Part shown: positions 17,981-23,249 of the stretch, piece by piece
How positions within the stretch are numbered: the stretch's first letter is position 1
Layout: each line of letters starts with the position of its first letter
Source: JAQICB01 sp046482735
GTDB taxonomy: Bacteria; Bacteroidota; Bacteroidia; Bacteroidales; UBA1715
Direction: 5' to 3'
Assembly: GCA_046482735.1 (NCBI GenBank)
Contig: JAWOEL010000119.1
Span: 1 to 23,249 of the forward strand
DNA length: 23,249 bases
The notes under the pieces: model-generated
What the model was told of the DNA's origin: nothing
Database searches by the model: none
Seen by the model: the letters and a program-made list of their open reading frames with translations, nothing else
Translations under genes and position numbers: made by a program

Positions 17981-18427
17981 TTACCTATTACTAGGTAAAG
18001 TGTCATGTAACGTAAAAGAAGGTACCCACCTTATTTGTTGTATAATTTGAGGTCTACAACAAAAATCAAATTTCGCTTTAACCTTTACCAATGATGAATC
18101 CTTGTTATATTTAACTATTCCAACCTTTAAAAATTTTGGATATGGTACTCCTTCAAAAGGAGCTGGGGGTAAAGTAACTTTCTTAGCCTCACCTTTTCTT
18201 CGAATTAACAAGTCTTTATAATATTGACGGTATTGAAGTGCTTTTCTTTGAAACATTGCTCCATAAACAGATTTATACCTGTTTGAATCAACAGCAACAT
18301 ACCAATCAAAATATATATATTTATAATCTATTACTTTAGTGTTGGAATAAATAATAGGTTTAATAGCCGAGATTGCAAGTACAATTACAAAAATTATTAA
18401 AAATGCATACAATATCTTTTTTTCCAT
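17981..18427 (-). CDS. Membrane-anchored hypothetical protein, 148 aa
   Basis: A short cytosolic start (MEKK) is followed by one strong membrane helix (about 5-25), then a polar, Lys- and Tyr-rich domain with a DWYVAVDSNRYKS segment, a proline-rich stretch (LPPAPFEGVPYP) and a Cys pair (FDFCCRP) near the end. The topology would be N-in with the domain on the periplasmic side. I recognise no family. It is the only gene between repeat P copy 1 and repeat R copy 1. There is no clear promoter box upstream; two GCTAGC palindromes lie at 18457 and 18501. Confidence 0.7.
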   Translation of the reverse strand: MEKKILYAFLIIFVIVLAISAIKPIIYSNTKVIDYKYIYFDWYVAVDSNRYKSVYGAMFQRKALQYRQYYKDLLIRRKGEAKKVTLPPAPFEGVPYPKFLKVGIVKYNKDSSLVKVKAKFDFCCRPQIIQQIRWVPSFTLHDTLPSNR

Positions 18428-18508
18428 TATTTTTGATTTTTATTTACATATGTAGTGCTAGCAACTGTCATATTTTAAATGGAATTAATCTTGTATTTTT
18501 GCTAGCGG

Positions 18509-18713
18509 GGTATCTTTCCAATTCCAAAAGCAATATACAATATTTTCTTAAAACAATACTATTGCTTCCTTATGCTTTTTCTTGTTACATTAAGAAACAC
18601 TAACACCCACCGCCCTACGGGAACCTCCCTCAAAGGAGGAATAGCTCCGTGCAATGTTTCTACTCATTTTTCACATGCTCTCCCTGAGCACAAAGCATAT
18701 TCCCGGTTGAATA
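18509..18713. repeat. Repeat R, copy 1
   Basis: Shares its first half (from GGTATCTTTCCAATTCC to the TTCTTGTTACATTAAGAAAC segment) with copy 2 at 21701 onward, and 99 identical bases (18602-18700) with copy 3 at 23130-23228. The core has GCCC-TAC-GGGA and CCTCC-CTCAAA-GGAGG hairpins. Short frames through it are not genes. The right end has diverged (TCCCGGTTGAAT instead of the ATCCC-GGT-GGGAT hairpin). It occupies most of the 363-bp gap 18428-18790. Confidence 0.85.
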
Positions 18714-18790
18714 GAGTGAGATATATGATTGTTCGTTATAATTTTTCTGATAAGGGGAATAGCTGCAAAAATGCCATCGGTTAATCTCAT

Positions 18791-19074
18791 TTAATTAGAA
18801 GGGAAATACCACCCAAATATTGTAATTATAATGATTAGAATTAATCCGATTGCAATGAAAATATTTTTCGCGATAGTCAAGTTGCCTGAATGGAAAAAGG
18901 GCAATAAATAAACTCAAGATTGGAAAAACTAAATAAAAAACTAATTACTGAAAGTTTTAGCTTTTCAAATATGTTTGCAAATAAATAGTTTCCGTGAATA
19001 TCATTACATCCTGTCCTAACAAATATGGTAAAGGCAATTATATTAAATACGGTCAATCCCATAATTAAATACAA
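18791..19074 (-). pseudogene. Frameshifted three-helix membrane protein gene
   Basis: The frame starting at 19074 (TTG; ATG at 19062) encodes one helix (MGLTVFNIIAFTIFV) and a loop (RTGCNDIHGNYLFANIFEKLK), then loses its sense. Dropping one T from each of two T5 runs (near 18920 and 18896) restores a continuous frame: KLSVISFLFSF, PILSLFIALFPF, HSGNLTIAKN, then the helix IFIAIGLILIIIITIFGWYF and a stop at 18791-18793. The result is a roughly 90-aa protein with three hydrophobic segments. Either the gene is decayed or the assembly has two homopolymer errors. The family is not recognised. It lies 87 bp downstream of the small membrane protein gene at 19162. Confidence 0.55.
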
Positions 19075-19161
19075 ATATCTATTCGGTTTTTTTTAGGAAA
19101 TTAATTGTCTATTGAATTTATATCTGACATTGTAGTAGTATTTATGGATAAAACAAATTTC

Positions 19162-19356
19162 TTATTCTGAAGAGAGATGTGGTTCTATACAAAATAGAAA
19201 TATATATGCTATTATTGCTAAAGTACAAGCAGCAACAAAACGATTTTCGAATGCATATTTACTCCTATTATAATAATATTTATACGGTTTTTTAAACAAA
19301 AAGAACCCCCAACGTATAAACGCTCCTATAAGCTCTATAATAAAAATAAAACTCAT
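19162..19356 (-). CDS. Small two-helix membrane protein, paralogue A
   Basis: 64 aa. The first hydrophobic segment (FIFIIELIGAFIRWGFFLF) is followed by a basic/aromatic KKPYKYYYNRSKYAFEN linker and a second helix (about 40-58), ending IEPHLSSE. The 65-aa product at 21334-21531 shares GAFIRW.FFLFKKPYKYY, KY.FEN, LAI..Y.FLF.IEP and LSSE, with many silent or conservative differences, so both are very likely real, selected genes. The function is unknown. The start is 4 bp after the stop of a gene tail (19361-19462), implying an ancestral operon with that lost gene. Confidence 0.75.
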   Translation of the reverse strand: MSFIFIIELIGAFIRWGFFLFKKPYKYYYNRSKYAFENRFVAACTLAIIAYIFLFCIEPHLSSE

Positions 19357-19360
19357 ATAA

Positions 19361-19462
19361 CTATTCTTTTAACATCCAACTATCAGAATCATTAGCACTT
19401 TGAAAATTTTCTGCATCATCATAACTATCTGTTGAATATATTGAAAATCTGCAATTTATTTT
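19361..19462 (-). pseudogene. C-terminal remnant of an unknown gene
   Basis: A minus-strand frame of 33 codons (KINCRFSIYSTDSYDDAEN ... DSWMLKE, stop) without its own start, cut off upstream by an in-frame TAG. The matching position in copy B is CAG, and there the frame reads NKQKINCRFSIYSTDSYDDAEN. This looks like the conserved tail of a truncated gene that once preceded the small membrane protein gene. Confidence 0.45.
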
Positions 19463-19484
19463 CTACTTGTTCTAAAATAGTACC

Positions 19485-19502
19485 TGCCGCTGCCGAGCGG
19501 CA
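19485..19502. repeat. Perfect hairpin TGCCGCT-GCCG-AGCGGCA
   Basis: A 7-bp GC-rich stem with a 4-base loop at the edge of duplicated module A. It shares the TGCCGAGCG string with the larger hairpin at 21228-21254. Confidence 0.6.
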
Positions 19503-19580
19503 AATAACACCATACGATAGATTCGGTGCTACTGTAACTAAAAGTAGACATAGTAGACAGGTATTCTCAGTATATCCTTT

Positions 19581-20798
19581 TTAATTAATCGTTATTGTTT
19601 TACTTCGAGTTGGTGTAGCAGCATTCATTTCAAAATACTCTATTAAAAAAGTACCTTTATCAAAATGTATTTCTAAATCATAGTTATATTCTTCTCTAAC
19701 AGCACTAAATGTTTGAGAATAATTTACGCTGTCAAATTCTGAAATTAACCAATTTGATTCATTATCTTGATACTGCCATGTTGGTATTGTATTGGTTTGA
19801 TCAGAATTACTTTCTGACGTAATTTTAATTTTTAAAGAAGGTTGAGTAAGTGAAAGATCAGCAAAAAGACTGAAAGTTGAATCAGAATAGAATGTTGTAG
19901 TCGAATCAGATAAAATATTTATTCCATAATCTCCGTGTTTAGGATATGCAAAATACACAAAAAGTGATTGATTAGAAGTAAAGCTTGTTTGAGCTATAAA
20001 GTTCGTTATATATTTTCCGAAACTTGAAATATTAGCTTCTGAACCAATTTCATTATATCTTTCTGTTATATTATTTGCTATTGTAATAGTATCAAGCAAT
20101 CGTGCTTGTGTTACTAATTTTGAGCCGAGCGTATCGCTATTTAACACACCATCTTCTTGTATATCATTACTTATATTTGCTAATAATTCTATTAATTGAC
20201 TTTCTGAATTATTTCCTTGTAAAATAACTGAAATTGCTAATAAAATTCCATTATCGTCTCCGCTTTCTGAAATATCTAAATTTTCTGATGTTTGAATATC
20301 ATTTTTTTCAATATTAAAAATTGCCAATACTTCTTTCTGAGCTTGAACTTTTGCATCTTCAAATGTTTTACCACTGTTAATAAGATATTCAACACGAGAT
20401 TTTTCAAGATGAGTAAGAACGTTGATATTTATATCTGTTTTTTTCGAAATATCACAACAAGCATATAAGCTTATTTGTGAAAAAGATTGCTGTCCCAACA
20501 CTTCGTTAAAATAAAACCCATCAGCACGTAAATTTACATAATTTGAACTGAGAGAAGCTGCATTTACTTGAAATGTTCCATTATTATCGGTTATTTGTGA
20601 ATTATATGATTTACCAGTTGGTGTAAAATCAGATTGTAGATCAAACATTGTAACAGAACTACCATTTATAAATGGTCCTTTTTGAACATATCCATTAATT
20701 GTTTGATTATTATTATTTTCATCTTTTTTACAGCTTGAGAAAGCAAGTATTATTACTAAAAAAATGATACCTGTCGAAATTGTAGAAACTCTTTTCAT
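19581..20798 (-). CDS. Predicted surface-exposed lipoprotein, 405 aa
   Basis: The signal peptide ends in the lipobox AFSSC (Cys23). The following KKDENNN resembles the lipoprotein export signal (Lys then acidic residues) that sends Bacteroidota lipoproteins to the cell surface. Next is a small beta domain (GYVQKGPFINGSSVTMFDLQ ... DNNGTFQVNAASL), like carboxypeptidase-regulatory-type folds. A helical region with NINVLTHLEKSRVEYLI and AKVQAQKEVLAIFNIE follows, a signature I know from uncharacterised bacterial lipoproteins. The C-terminal 130 residues are beta-rich. No enzyme motif is seen. The gene is monocistronic, between the two copies of the duplicated module, with its own candidate promoter. 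Confidence 0.8.
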   Translation of the reverse strand: MKRVSTISTGIIFLVIILAFSSCKKDENNNNQTINGYVQKGPFINGSSVTMFDLQSDFTPTGKSYNSQITDNNGTFQVNAASLSSNYVNLRADGFYFNEVLGQQSFSQISLYACCDISKKTDININVLTHLEKSRVEYLINSGKTFEDAKVQAQKEVLAIFNIEKNDIQTSENLDISESGDDNGILLAISVILQGNNSESQLIELLANISNDIQEDGVLNSDTLGSKLVTQARLLDTITIANNITERYNEIGSEANISSFGKYITNFIAQTSFTSNQSLFVYFAYPKHGDYGINILSDSTTTFYSDSTFSLFADLSLTQPSLKIKITSESNSDQTNTIPTWQYQDNESNWLISEFDSVNYSQTFSAVREEYNYDLEIHFDKGTFLIEYFEMNAATPTRSKTITIN

Positions 20799-20945
20799 AA
20801 TTGTATGTTTTTTTGTTACTATTTGATTATGTGTGTTATATATTTTTTGTTTGTTAAGTAATAATAATTAAAAAAATAGTTATTAAACCTTGTTACATTT
20901 TCTAAATCACAATAAAATCGGCTGTTTGGTCACTATTTCGTTTAC

Positions 20946-20976
20946 CAAATATAGAGAAAAAATCATATATACCAAA
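20946..20976 (-). promoter_or_regulatory. Candidate promoter of the 405-aa lipoprotein gene
   Basis: On the minus strand, TTTG (20973-20976), a 19-bp spacer and TATATTTG (20946-20953) match the Bacteroidota consensus exactly. The leader would be about 140 nt. The surrounding gene-free stretch 20799-21333 otherwise holds AT-rich sequence and the hairpin at 21228-21254. Confidence 0.45.
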
Positions 20977-21227
20977 ACATATGAAAATAAAATATGGGAG
21001 ACATGCAATTTTTTAAAATAGCACATATTCTTCTCTTTGTCAAACATATTAAATGTGAGATATTAATTAAAAACGCTGTGTTCAAAAAGTTGCAAACAGG
21101 TAATTATTTTAAACAAACATTATTTTATTTCAATTGCTTTTCTAATATTTTCTCTAGCATGCGAAACTTTTCAAAAAATCACAAAATCAGCTCACAAAAA
21201 AATCGTAACGTGCTTCGATGTTCACAT

Positions 21228-21254
21228 TGCCGAGCGAAAGAATTCGACTCGGCA
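21228..21254. repeat. Large hairpin upstream of the lipoprotein gene
   Basis: TGCCGAG-CGAA, loop AGAA, then TTCG-A-CTCGGCA: 11 base pairs with one bulged A. There is no T-tail. Short frames through it on both strands look spurious. It lies 42 bp from the end of duplicated module B. Confidence 0.65.
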
Positions 21255-21333
21255 GCAGGGTCTTTGTTGGAAAATGATTTTCTCTTGTTGTAGTTTCTGA
21301 CATTGTAGTAGTATTTATGGATAAAACAAATTC

Positions 21334-21531
21334 TTATTCTGAAGAAAGACATGGTTCTATAAAAAATAGAAATACATATACTAAAATTGCTAAGACACAT
21401 GAACCAATAAAAATATTTTCAAATCCATATTTTTTATCACAATAATATTTATACGGTTTTTTAAACAAAAAAAACACCCAACGTATAAAAGCTCCCAAAT
21501 ATGCAACAAGATAAAATCCAACAAATTCCAT
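21334..21531 (-). CDS. Small two-helix membrane protein, paralogue B
   Basis: 65 aa: MEFVGFYLVAYLGAFIRWVF forms the first hydrophobic segment, KKPYKYYCDKKYGFEN the basic/aromatic linker, then a second helix (CVLAILVYVFLFFIEP) and the tail CLSSE. It is clearly paralogous to 19162-19356, differing mostly within the membrane segments while the linker and tail are kept. The function is unknown; the arrangement next to truncated gene tails would suit an immunity or accessory protein, but nothing in the sequence proves this. Confidence 0.72.
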   Translation of the reverse strand: MEFVGFYLVAYLGAFIRWVFFLFKKPYKYYCDKKYGFENIFIGSCVLAILVYVFLFFIEPCLSSE

Positions 21532-21550
21532 ATATGCTTATTCTTTTGTA

Positions 21551-21625
21551 ATTTTCTGCATCATCATAACTATCTGTTGAATAAATTGAAAATCTGCAAT
21601 TTATTTTCTGCTTGTTCTAAAACAG
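21551..21625 (-). pseudogene. C-terminal remnant of an unknown gene, second copy
   Basis: The minus-strand frame NKQKINCRFSIYSTDSYDDAEN matches the remnant at 19361-19462, but the DSWMLKE end is missing and the frame runs on into the small gene out of register. It has no start codon and is cut by a stop upstream near 21620. Confidence 0.4.
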
Positions 21626-21637
21626 CCCCACTCCACT

Positions 21638-21684
21638 GTTGTGCAAAATCCCTTCGCACAACGCTACCGCCCCAACGCTACCGC
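21638..21684. repeat. Hairpin and tandem ACGCTACCGC
   Basis: The 7-bp stem GTTGTGC (21638-21644) and GCACAAC (21656-21662) encloses AAAATCCCTTC; it is followed by the direct repeat ACGCTACCGC (21661-21670, 21674-21683). This borders duplicated module B and leads straight into repeat R copy 2. Confidence 0.6.
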
Positions 21685-21686
21685 AC

Positions 21687-21917
21687 GAATCCTTTCGTGT
21701 GGTATCTTTTCAATTCCAAAAGCAATATACAACATTATCTTAAAACAATACTATTGCTTCCTTATGCTTTTTCTTGTTACATTAAAAAACACTAACACCC
21801 ACCGCCCTACGGGCACCTCCCTCAAGGGAGGAATAGCTCCGTGCAAAGTTTCTACTCATTTTTTACCGTACTCGCCCTTATCACAAAGCATATCAATCCC
21901 GGTGGGATGGAATGATT
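21687..21917. repeat. Repeat R, copy 2
   Basis: Begins GAATCCTTTCGTGTGGTATC, like copy 3, and ends in the ATCCC-GGT-GGGAT hairpin and GGAATG. In this copy the two core hairpins are perfect (GCCC-TAC-GGGC; CCTCCCT-CA-AGGGAGG with two central bases), while the segment after TACTCATTTTT has diverged from copies 1 and 3. It is part of a 760-bp gene-free stretch (21532-22291) filled almost entirely by repeats. Confidence 0.85.
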
Positions 21918-21984
21918 ATAGAAATATGTGTTATGATAAGTAATAAAAGCTTAGTTAGAGGTGAAATAATTTTCTGTCGAATGC

Positions 21985-22034
21985 GAAGGATTCAACAACG
22001 ACCACTCGAAAGGATTCCAGCGGCGAAAGGATTC
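21985..22034. repeat. Three spaced copies of GAAAGGATTC
   Basis: GAAGGATTC at 21985-21993 and GAAAGGATTC at 22008-22017 and 22025-22034. This is the reverse complement of the GAATCCTTTC that opens repeats R2 and R3. The array leads directly into repeat P copy 2. Confidence 0.6.
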
Positions 22035-22042
22035 GTGGAAGC

Positions 22043-22240
22043 GGCGAAATTGAATTTAATACCGTTACCCCAAGGCGTTGCCGTTGGGCTGAAATATGTT
22101 AGGTCCGCGAAAGCGAGATACAACTTTCAGCCTATTTTGCGTTGAATACATGTTGTACAAAAAGTAATAGCATAAAAAAAACACACAATATAACGCCACG
22201 GAGTGGCAGTATAATTGAGCCCAATGGCAACGCCTTGGGT
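22043..22240. repeat. Structured repeat P, copy 2
   Basis: The second copy of the element at 17680-17876. Outer arms are 22069-22090 and 22218-22239 with one G-T wobble in place of an A-T pair. Inner hairpins keep their stems while loops change (CGC-GAAA-GCG; GCCAC-GGA-GTGGC). The ATGTTGT arm has lost its perfect partner. Confidence 0.8.
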
Positions 22241-22265
22241 AACATATACGCTCCCAATCACACAC

Positions 22266-22278
22266 GCCCTGAAAGGGC
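22266..22278. repeat. Hairpin GCCCT-GAA-AGGGC
   Basis: A 5-bp GC-rich stem with a 3-base loop, just past repeat P copy 2 and 14 bp from the end of the PIN gene; the counterpart of GCCCT-TGC-AGGGC at 17670-17682, which lies on the other side of its P copy. Confidence 0.6.
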
Positions 22279-22291
22279 AGCATAAAAAAAA

Positions 22292-22747
22292 CTATTCATT
22301 ATTTAATGATAAAAACTCCTGAATTATATTATTGGCTATTCTAAAATTTGTTGAAATTATTTTTTCTATTATTGGTTTAACCTTTTCAATTACTGAAAGT
22401 TGTTTTGCTTTATGAATTACACCAAGTGCACCTGTAATTTTAAATTTCAATTGTAACGCAAGTTTTCTTGCTTTTAAATCATCTAACAACAGCAAAACAT
22501 CATCAAATTCTTTTGCTAATGCTATAGCACTTGCCTCTCCTAAATCAACTTGTGTTTTAAGTAAATCAAGATACTTTGTATCGGAAACGGCTTGTATTTT
22601 AATCCATTCAGGTAATGTCTCACCAAATTCTTCTACAATTTCAGGTGTAGTGATTAATTCACCATATACTTTTTCTAAAAGATGTAATTCATCAATTTTA
22701 TGAAAAAGAATCAGAACACTCGTGTCAGAAATAACGATTTTAGGCAT
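22292..22747 (-). CDS. PIN-domain protein (DUF3368-like), putative toxin
   Basis: A 151-aa PIN-like nuclease fold. Acidic residues sit where the active site is expected: D8 in VISDTSVLI, E39/E40 after TTPEIVEEF, D68 and E71 in VDLGEASAIALA, and D89/D90 in LLLDDLKAR. The order IVISDTS..., then the GEASAIALA helix, then DD-KAR and GALGVIHKAK is typical of the DUF3368 branch. Such proteins are predicted or proven RNases of type II toxin-antitoxin pairs. The start overlaps the end of the UPF0175 gene by 8 bp (22740-22747), indicating translational coupling. Activity is inferred from family membership. Confidence 0.88.
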   Translation of the reverse strand: MPKIVISDTSVLILFHKIDELHLLEKVYGELITTPEIVEEFGETLPEWIKIQAVSDTKYLDLLKTQVDLGEASAIALAKEFDDVLLLLDDLKARKLALQLKFKITGALGVIHKAKQLSVIEKVKPIIEKIISTNFRIANNIIQEFLSLNNE

Positions 22748-22967
22748 TTGCTATATCAGAATGAAGATCCGTAATTTTTGAACTAAACACCGAAACATCA
22801 TATTTTCCTAATATTTCAATAAATGCACGTTTAGAAAGTCCAACCATTTCTGCTGCTTGTCCGGAAGAAAGTTTTGCATCTTCATATAACTTAGCTGCAA
22901 TTATCATTGAAAAATCATAATCATTCATATCTACACTATCAGGAATGTGAAGTTGTATTGTTCTCAT
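22740..22967 (-). CDS. UPF0175 family protein, putative antitoxin
   Basis: A 75-aa protein starting MRTIQLHIPDSV. The second half, LSSGQAAEMVGLSKRAFIEI, is the helix-turn-helix-like signature of UPF0175 and continues LGKYDVSVF. UPF0175 genes regularly precede DUF3368 PIN genes and are treated as antitoxins. The frame stays open to 23021, but the ATG at 22967 is chosen because the family N-terminus begins there and an exact promoter match (22983-23014) lies between the two starts. The likely role is to bind the PIN partner and repress its own operon. It lies between repeat P copy 2 and repeat R copy 3. Confidence 0.85.
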   Translation of the reverse strand: MRTIQLHIPDSVDMNDYDFSMIIAAKLYEDAKLSSGQAAEMVGLSKRAFIEILGKYDVSVFSSKITDLHSDIANA

Positions 22968-22982
22968 AATTTTTTCTTTTTT

Positions 22983-23014
22983 CAAATATACTAAATCATT
23001 GAATAAATTAACAA
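22983..23014 (-). promoter_or_regulatory. Candidate promoter of the UPF0175-PIN operon
   Basis: On the minus strand, TTG (23012-23014), a 21-bp spacer and TATATTTG (22983-22990) match the Bacteroidota pattern exactly. Transcription would begin about 9 nt before the ATG at 22967, supporting that start over the upstream one. Confidence 0.5.
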
Positions 23015-23058
23015 TTAACACTGTGTTTTTTTTGTTCGCACTATCCCGCTACCGGCAG

Positions 23059-23249
23059 GAATCCTTTCGTGTGGTATCTTTTCAATTACAAAAAATATTT
23101 ATCTTTCATCATTCGCTTATCCTTTCCCCAACACCCACCGCCCTACGGGAACCTCCCTCAAAGGAGGAATAGCTCCGTGCAATGTTTCTACTCATTTTTC
23201 ACATGCTCTCCCTGAGCACAAAGCATATCAATCCCGGTGGGATGGAATG
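23059..23249. repeat. Repeat R, copy 3 (runs off the right edge)
   Basis: Opens with GAATCCTTTCGTGTGGTATC as in copy 2, then a unique segment of about 40 bp, then 99 bases (23130-23228) identical to copy 1, then the ATCCC-GGT-GGGAT end shared with copy 2. It is thus a mosaic of the other two copies. Confidence 0.85.

Larger units (their letters stand above)
19123..19480. repeat. Duplicated module, copy A (partner at 21296-21625)
   Basis: About 358 bp that matches 21296-21625 in the same orientation, from TCTGACATTGTAGTAG to a 75-bp block (19406-19480) differing at only three positions from 21551-21625. It includes a small membrane protein gene and the tail of another gene. Similarity stops next to palindromes in both copies. 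Confidence 0.85.
21296..21625. repeat. Duplicated module, copy B (partner at 19123-19480)
   Basis: The second copy of the small-membrane-protein module, same orientation. Relative to copy A it lacks about 30 bp just upstream of the small gene, which removes the end of the upstream gene tail. Confidence 0.85.

Noticed and set aside
18572..18784. Plus-strand frame of 70 aa containing THRPTGTSLKGG
   Set aside because: It lies inside repeat R and recurs in copy 2; the translation follows the palindromes rather than codon-like constraint. Treated as a spurious frame through a repeat.
20994..21293. Plus-strand frame of 99 aa upstream of the lipoprotein gene
   Set aside because: It runs through the 21228-21254 hairpin and AT-rich spacer, has no family resemblance, and overlaps another poor frame on the opposite strand.
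21179..21400. Minus-strand frame of 73 aa overlapping paralogue B
   Set aside because: It overlaps the well-supported small membrane protein in another frame and includes the palindrome; the equivalent frame is not conserved in module A.
21985..22034. CRISPR-like array of GAAAGGATTC units
   Set aside because: Only three 9-10-base units with uneven 17-23-bp periods and no cas genes; better explained as a palindromic motif family.
22065..22283. Minus-strand frame of 72 aa over repeat P copy 2
   Set aside because: It covers the inverted repeats of P; the same stretch in copy 1 is not kept as a frame of this kind. Not a gene.

Overview
The window looks like a low-GC chromosome segment from the phylum Bacteroidota. 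The evidence is: a PorP/SprF-type type IX secretion (T9SS) protein next to a giant PKD-repeat protein with a gliding-type C-terminal sorting domain; a long IspG with a central insertion; a eukaryote-like NADP isocitrate dehydrogenase; lipoproteins with a Cys-Lys-Lys-Asp-Glu start; and candidate promoters of the TTG-N17-23-TAnnTTTG type rather than sigma-70 boxes. I cannot place it to genus.

Layout. 1-1003: a sparse edge with a short HAF-like lipoprotein and a tiny two-helix membrane protein. 1206-5377 (+): icd with a strong terminator, then a likely meaB-nadE operon. 5727-7515 (-): amtB followed by a PII gene (nitrogen uptake and sensing). 7516-8044: a 529-bp divergent intergenic region rich in ACGT-centred palindromes. 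8045-9403 (+): dGTPase, sharing a bidirectional terminator with the next unit. 9460-14391 (-): 1283-aa PKD/T9SS cargo protein and PorP/SprF partner. 14504-16279 (-): ispG. 16362-17630 (+): a metal-efflux permease fused to an HMA domain.

From about 17640 to the right edge the character changes to an accessory, repeat-dense region. Two families of structured non-coding repeats alternate with small minus-strand gene units. Family 'P' has two copies (17680-17876 and 22043-22240); each is an outer 22-bp inverted repeat enclosing smaller hairpins. Family 'R' has three copies in one orientation (18509-18713, 21687-21917, 23059 to the edge); copies 1 and 3 share 99 identical bases. Twice the order is P, short minus-strand unit, R: once around a 148-aa membrane-anchored protein and once around a UPF0175/PIN toxin-antitoxin-like pair. 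Between them lies a duplicated module made of a small two-helix membrane protein preceded by the decayed tail of another gene, with a surface-lipoprotein gene between the two copies and a twice-frameshifted membrane-protein gene beside one of them.

The left 16.5 kb is mostly housekeeping. The best candidate for something undescribed is the repeat-bounded, cassette-like organisation on the right and the duplicated small membrane-protein module in it. I see no transposase, integrase, reverse transcriptase, CRISPR array, tRNA or rRNA in the window.
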